Source: Kaistella flava (ex Peng et al. 2021)
GTDB taxonomy: Bacteria > Bacteroidota > Bacteroidia > Flavobacteriales > Weeksellaceae
Assembly: GCF_015191005.1 (NCBI RefSeq)
Contig: NZ_CP040442.1
Location: 372,001-436,000 of the forward strand
Length of the DNA: 64,000 nucleotides
Direction of reading: 5' to 3'
Shown here: one piece after another, positions 59,701 through 64,000 of the stretch
How the letters are laid out: every line of letters starts with the position of its first letter
Numbering within the stretch: position 1 is the first letter of the stretch
The notes under the pieces: generated by a model
Told to the model about the DNA's origin: nothing
Database searches by the model: none
Seen by the model: the letters and a program-made list of their open reading frames with translations, nothing else
Program-made: the position numbers and the translations under genes

Positions 59701-62700
59701 ATGATTAACCCAATCGAACGCATCACCCAAAATCGTATCATCAAATTGTTCACCGATCAATTGGGTTACATCTACTATGGGAATTGGGAAGATCGTCCTA
59801 CTAACAGCAATATAGAATCAACCGATCTCAAGAAATTTTTGATAAAGAAAGGGTATGCAGATTCTTTGGTAGAAAAAGCCATCACTGAATTAACGCAATT
59901 AGCCAGTTCCAACACCGGCAATTTATATGAACGGAATCAAAAGATGTACAATCTTTTGCGTTATGGCGTAAAGGCAAGACCTGAACTAGGGGAACAGTTT
60001 GAAACTATTTTTCCGATTGATTGGAAGAATTGGGAAGAGAATGAATTTGGTATTGCGGAAGAAGTAACGCTTTATAATCACAAACACAATCGCCGTCCGG
60101 ATCTCGTTCTTTATATTAATGGAATTGCTTTTGGGGTGCTCGAATTAAAAAGAGGAACAGTGGATATTGCAGAAAGTATTCGTCAGAATATTTCTAATCA
60201 ACAGGAATTGTTTTCACAAAGATTTTTTACGACGGTCCAAATGATTTTGGCGGGAAACAATACCCAGGGTTTACGCTATGGAACGATAGAAACACCAGAG
60301 AAATATTACCTTTCCTGGAAAGAAGATGAGCAGGATAATGACGATTACAAACTCGATAAATACCTGAAGAAATTATGCGAGAAATCGCGTGTCATTGATT
60401 TGCTATACAATGGCGTTATCTATGATGCCGGCATAAAAAAACTGCCTCGTCCTCATCAATATTTTGGTTTGAAGGCGGCACAGGATTTTGTGAAGCGTAG
60501 AGAAGGTGGCATTATTTGGCATACCCAAGGTTCGGGCAAATCTCTAATGATGGTGATGATTGGAAAGTGGATTTTAGAAAACATTCCGAATTCCAGAATT
60601 GTTATCTTAACCGACCGTACGGAATTAGACGATCAAATCGAGCGGGTTTTTAATGATGTTGGTGAAACGGATATTGCTAAAACAAAATCGGGAAAAGAAT
60701 TAATGCATTATTTGCAGGCTTCTAAACCGCGTTTAATCTGTTCTTTGATTCACAAGTTTGGGAATAAAGGCGAAGCAGATTTTGATGTCTTCATTAAAGA
60801 ATTAAAAGATAATCCGATTACAACCCAAGGTGAGATATTTGTTTTTGTAGATGAATGTCACCGGACGCAAAGTGGGAAACTCAATGAAGCCATGAAAGCT
60901 ATTTTGCATAATGCAGTATTTATTGGTTTCACCGGAACGCCTTTATTGAAAGTCGATAAGAAAACAACGATGGATGTTTTCGGACGATATATTCATACTT
61001 ACAAGTTTAATGAAGCAGTTCAGGATGGTGTTGTAAAAGATTTGATGTATGAAGGCCGAATGATTGAACAGAATTTGACTTCACAGAAAAAAATAGATCA
61101 ATGGTTTGATGCTAAAACAAAAGGACTGAATGATTTCCAGCGGAATGCTCTAAAAAAGCAATGGGGTAAGATGCAGCATATCTTAAGTTCGAAAGGACGC
61201 ATGGAGAAAATTGTAGCAGACATTGTCGTTGATTTCAGTACCAAAGCACGTTTAGCCAATCAAAATGGAAATGCCATATTGGTGGCGGGAAGTATTTATG
61301 AAGCCGCGAAATATTACAGTCTATTTCTTCAAACCGAATTAAAAGGAAAGTGCGCTTTGGTCACTTCCTACAATCCAAATGCGAGCGATATTTCTAAAGA
61401 AGATACCGGTGCGGAAACAGAAACGGACAAAGAATTCATTTATAAAATCTACACTGAACTATTAGAAAACGTAAGTGCGACAGGCAATAAATCAAAAACC
61501 GAAACCTACGAATCTGAGGTAAAAGAATTATTCCGAAAGCAGCCCGCCAAGATGAAATTGCTGATTGTAGTTTCTAAACTCTTAACAGGATTTGATGCGC
61601 CACCGTGCAGTTATATTTACATCGATAAAAAGATGCAGGATCATACTTTATTTCAGGCGATTTGCCGCGTAAACCGTTTAGATACCGATGATAAAGATTA
61701 TGGCTATATCGTAGATTACATGGAATTATTTGGAAATGTAACCGATGCAATTGACGTTTATACTTCGGAGTTGGATAGTGAAGGTTTTACAAAAGAAGAG
61801 GTTTCTATTCAGTTGAAAGATCGGTTGAAAGTTGCGGCAGATCGGTTAGAAGTCGCTTTGGAAACCGTAGAAGCCTTGTGTGAAAATGTTCCAAATAAAA
61901 AAACAGATTTAGATTTCATTAAATATTTCTGTGGAAATACGGAAAACCCAGACGATTTGAAAGCAAATGAATATAAACGGATGGCTTTGTATAAAGCAAT
62001 TGTCGAATATATTCGTGCTTTTGCCAATATGACGACCGATTTTGAATTGGCTGGTTATCAGGAAAAGGAAATTAAACATTTTAAAGACCGTTTGGATTTC
62101 TATTTAAATGTTCGCGAAGTGATCAGAATTGCAAGTAATGAAATAATTGATCTGAAAGTCTACGAAGCAGATATGCGTTTCCTTTTGGATACTTATATCC
62201 GCGCTGAAGAATCAGAAGTAATTTCTCCATTTGAAGATATTTCTTTATTAGATTTAATGGAAACCGATATGGACAAAGCGATTGATTCTTTACCTAAATC
62301 TGTGAAAGGAAATAAAGAAGCCGTCGCTGAGGTTATTGAAAATAATGTAAGAAGTAAGATTGTAGAAGATCATTTGCTGGATCCTAAATATTTTGATGAA
62401 ATGTCGGTTCTTTTAGCGGAACTCATTGAGGCAAGAAAACGGGATTCAATTCTGTATCAGGAATATTTATTGAAAATGGCGGAGTTAATTCGCATGGTGA
62501 ATAAAGGTCAGAAAGATGATGTTCCAAAATCATTAAATACAAAAGGCAAAGTTGCTTTATATCATACTTTGGAAGATGAAGAATTGGCGCTGGTTTGTGA
62601 TCGCGAAGTTCAATATGCAAAACAGGAAGGTTTTAGGGATAATTTGATGAAGCAAAGGAAAGTTAAAAAAGCAATTAAGAAGGTTGTTGAAGATGATGCT

Positions 62701-62751
62701 TTAGCAGAACAGGTTTATCAGATTATAGAACAGAATAAAGAAGATTATTAA
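59701..62751 (+). CDS. hsdR: Type I restriction-modification system, endonuclease/translocase subunit HsdR
   Basis: This 1016-residue motor and nuclease subunit has an N-terminal nuclease of the PD-(D/E)xK type: D134 in RRPDLVLYIN and E148-x-K150 in VLELKRG. Helicase motifs follow: TQGSGKS (275-281), DECH (384-387), FTGTPLL (motif III), LLIVVSKLLTGFDAPP and ICRVNR (motif VI). The C-terminal ~300 residues are helical and would contact HsdM. It pulls DNA toward the bound complex and cuts at collision. It is separated from hsdS by 5.6 kb of other genes. Confidence 0.93.
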   Translation: MINPIERITQNRIIKLFTDQLGYIYYGNWEDRPTNSNIESTDLKKFLIKKGYADSLVEKAITELTQLASSNTGNLYERNQKMYNLLRYGVKARPELGEQFETIFPIDWKNWEENEFGIAEEVTLYNHKHNRRPDLVLYINGIAFGVLELKRGTVDIAESIRQNISNQQELFSQRFFTTVQMILAGNNTQGLRYGTIETPEKYYLSWKEDEQDNDDYKLDKYLKKLCEKSRVIDLLYNGVIYDAGIKKLPRPHQYFGLKAAQDFVKRREGGIIWHTQGSGKSLMMVMIGKWILENIPNSRIVILTDRTELDDQIERVFNDVGETDIAKTKSGKELMHYLQASKPRLICSLIHKFGNKGEADFDVFIKELKDNPITTQGEIFVFVDECHRTQSGKLNEAMKAILHNAVFIGFTGTPLLKVDKKTTMDVFGRYIHTYKFNEAVQDGVVKDLMYEGRMIEQNLTSQKKIDQWFDAKTKGLNDFQRNALKKQWGKMQHILSSKGRMEKIVADIVVDFSTKARLANQNGNAILVAGSIYEAAKYYSLFLQTELKGKCALVTSYNPNASDISKEDTGAETETDKEFIYKIYTELLENVSATGNKSKTETYESEVKELFRKQPAKMKLLIVVSKLLTGFDAPPCSYIYIDKKMQDHTLFQAICRVNRLDTDDKDYGYIVDYMELFGNVTDAIDVYTSELDSEGFTKEEVSIQLKDRLKVAADRLEVALETVEALCENVPNKKTDLDFIKYFCGNTENPDDLKANEYKRMALYKAIVEYIRAFANMTTDFELAGYQEKEIKHFKDRLDFYLNVREVIRIASNEIIDLKVYEADMRFLLDTYIRAEESEVISPFEDISLLDLMETDMDKAIDSLPKSVKGNKEAVAEVIENNVRSKIVEDHLLDPKYFDEMSVLLAELIEARKRDSILYQEYLLKMAELIRMVNKGQKDDVPKSLNTKGKVALYHTLEDEELALVCDREVQYAKQEGFRDNLMKQRKVKKAIKKVVEDDALAEQVYQIIEQNKEDY

Positions 62752-62752
62752 A

Positions 62753-63448
62753 ATGCGAACAGAGCATTTACAAATTGGGAGTTTAGAGGTTGAAGTTAAA
62801 TTTAAACCTATTAAAAACCTGCACTTAAGCGTTCATCCACCACATGGAAAAGTGACGGTTTCCTCTCCGGAATATTTTGATCTTGAAAAAGTTCGGGTTT
62901 ATCTCACCACGAAAATTGGCTGGATCAAACGCGAACAAAAGAAAATTGCCAGCCAGGAAAGAGAAGGTGAGAAATTAATGATTACGAGGGAAAGTCATTA
63001 TTTTCTGGGTAAAAGATATTTGCTAAAAGTTACAGAAGCTAAAAGAGCGTATGTTGAAACTCATCATCACGTAATAGAACTCTTTTCTCCTGCGCATTAC
63101 ACCACTGCACAGAAACAGAAACAACTTGACAATTGGTACCGCAGAGAACTGAACACCATTTTAGGTAAACTGTTAATGCACCATTTACCAATTATGAATC
63201 TTACGGTTGATACTTACAGCGTGCGTAAGATGAAAACCAAATGGGGGAGTTGTAACAATGAAAATAGAACTCTGAATTTTAATATTGAACTCATCAAAAA
63301 GCCCATAGAATGCATCGAATATATTGTTGTGCATGAACTGGTTCATTTATTAGAAAGGAATCATAACAAGAATTTCATTATTCTCATGGATCGATATTTA
63401 CCGAATTGGAGAACTCAGAAAAAAATCTTAAACGAATTACCAATCTAA
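62753..63448 (+). CDS. YgjP-like (DUF45) metallopeptidase domain protein
   Basis: This 231-residue protein begins one base after the hsdR stop. The N-terminal part (IKNLHLSVHPPHGKVTVSSP) and the zinc motif IVVHELVHLLERNHNKNF, with KMKTKWGSCNNENRTLNFN before it, fit the YgjP/WLM-like metallopeptidase family (M48-related). Genes of this type commonly follow hsdR, and a role in processing or turnover of restriction subunits has been suspected from context only. The close spacing indicates co-translation with hsdR. No signal peptide is visible, so it is cytoplasmic. Confidence 0.87.
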   Translation: MRTEHLQIGSLEVEVKFKPIKNLHLSVHPPHGKVTVSSPEYFDLEKVRVYLTTKIGWIKREQKKIASQEREGEKLMITRESHYFLGKRYLLKVTEAKRAYVETHHHVIELFSPAHYTTAQKQKQLDNWYRRELNTILGKLLMHHLPIMNLTVDTYSVRKMKTKWGSCNNENRTLNFNIELIKKPIECIEYIVVHELVHLLERNHNKNFIILMDRYLPNWRTQKKILNELPI

Positions 63449-63586
63449 GTAATCTAATTTAATTTTATTAATGGCATTTATAAGCTTTCTTATAACTGGA
63501 TTTTCAATTTTAGAAAAACATTAAAAATTATAAAGAAAACAAAAATCAAACTTACATTCAATTAATAAATGCAACGGTTAATAAAA

Positions 63587-63636
63587 GACTGCTGGGATAG
63601 CTTCTGTTCCTAGGAACAGAAGCTATCCCAGCAGTC
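63587..63636. repeat. Perfect 50-bp palindrome before an IS30-type gene
   Basis: GACTGCTGGGATAGCTTCTG plus TTCCT (63587-63611) is followed without spacer by its exact reverse complement (63612-63636). The centre is CCTAGG. The right arm has the length of an IS30-family terminal inverted repeat and lies 47 bases before the transposase ATG. Confidence 0.9.
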
Positions 63637-63683
63637 GGCGAAAAATTTCATCTTATCTTTGGGTTGCAAAACTCTAAAAACAG

Positions 63684-64000
63684 ATGGCTCATTTAACGTT
63701 GGAACAAAGATACCAAATAGAAACTTATAGAAGTACTGGAATCAGCATTTCTGAAATAGCCAACTTTGTAGGCAAAGACAAAAGTGTAATTTCCAGAGAA
63801 ATCAAGCGAAATGCGGATCAAAGAAGTGGGACATACAAAGCAAAATTAGCCGATAAAAAGGCTCAAAATAGGCATCAAATAAAAAGGAAAAAATGCTCAT
63901 TAACAGCAGAGATAGAAGTGAATATTTTGTGTTATTTGATTAAGGATTATAGCCCAGAACAGATCGTGGGTAGATCTAAAGTTGATAAGGTAAGTATGGT
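63684..64000 (+). CDS. IS30 family transposase, N-terminal part (runs off the window)
   Basis: The frame MAHLTLEQRYQIETYRSTGI stays open to the right edge (about 105 codons) and continues beyond it. ISEIANFVGKDKSVISREIK is the N-terminal helix-turn-helix of IS30 transposases, followed by KADKKAQNRH-like basic residues and ILCYLIKDYSPEQIVGR, the usual block before the DDE core. The catalytic domain is outside the window. It lies downstream of the hsdR-metallopeptidase pair and may mark the right border of the island. Confidence 0.88.
   Translation, partial: MAHLTLEQRYQIETYRSTGISISEIANFVGKDKSVISREIKRNADQRSGTYKAKLADKKAQNRHQIKRKKCSLTAEIEVNILCYLIKDYSPEQIVGRSKVDKVSM

Overview
The window is AT-rich (coding sequence roughly 35% GC) and reads as the chromosome of a flavobacterium in the Weeksellaceae, close to Chryseobacterium, Kaistella or Epilithonimonas. 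The evidence is a type IX secretion sorting domain at the left edge, Bacteroidota-type promoters (TAnnTTTG), short lipoboxes of the form YSC or QSC, gyrA, mnmE and serC-serA in flavobacterial contexts, and several repeat families typical of these genomes. The assignment rests on recognised protein families, not on a marker search. I saw no rRNA, tRNA or CRISPR array.

Layout. 0-5.5 kb: the end of a secreted T9SS protein, small enzymes, and a two-step lysine degradation pair (lat and pcd) split by a GIY-YIG nuclease gene between inverted repeats. 5.5-12.3 kb: a membrane-anchored TPR/AraC regulator divergent from a tiny lipoprotein, then a fused E1 of a 2-oxoacid dehydrogenase and lipoamide dehydrogenase. 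12.3-15.4 kb: an accessory patch with a lipoprotein, a frameshifted AbiEii-like gene, a DUF6934 pair, a HabA-like membrane protein and three copies of a hairpin/terminator repeat. 15.4-33.4 kb: mostly housekeeping, including an S9 peptidase, twin patatins, diacylglycerol kinase, an M28 peptidase, serC-serA-DUF1015, ferredoxin, acyl-CoA reductase, Bax inhibitor-1 protein, gyrA, a TPR protein and aminopeptidase P. 33.4-48 kb: scattered single genes (deaminase, M19 dipeptidase, MepB, quinone oxidoreductase, endo/exonuclease, mnmE, M13 peptidase, lycopene cyclase, VOC protein) separated by repeat-rich non-coding DNA. 48-50.4 kb: a GC-rich DUF6266 gene and an RlpA-like lipoprotein.

50.4-63.5 kb is a defence island: hsdM, hsdS, a 104-residue protein, two large DUF262 proteins (the first with a DUF1524/HNH end, like GmrSD), a REP-associated tyrosine transposase, hsdR and a YgjP-like metallopeptidase, all on one strand. 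The window ends inside an IS30-family transposase preceded by a perfect 50-bp palindrome.

The strongest candidates for something new are the DUF262 pair with its small partner as cargo between hsdS and hsdR, the GIY-YIG gene bounded by inverted repeats, and the dispersed hairpin-plus-terminator repeat.
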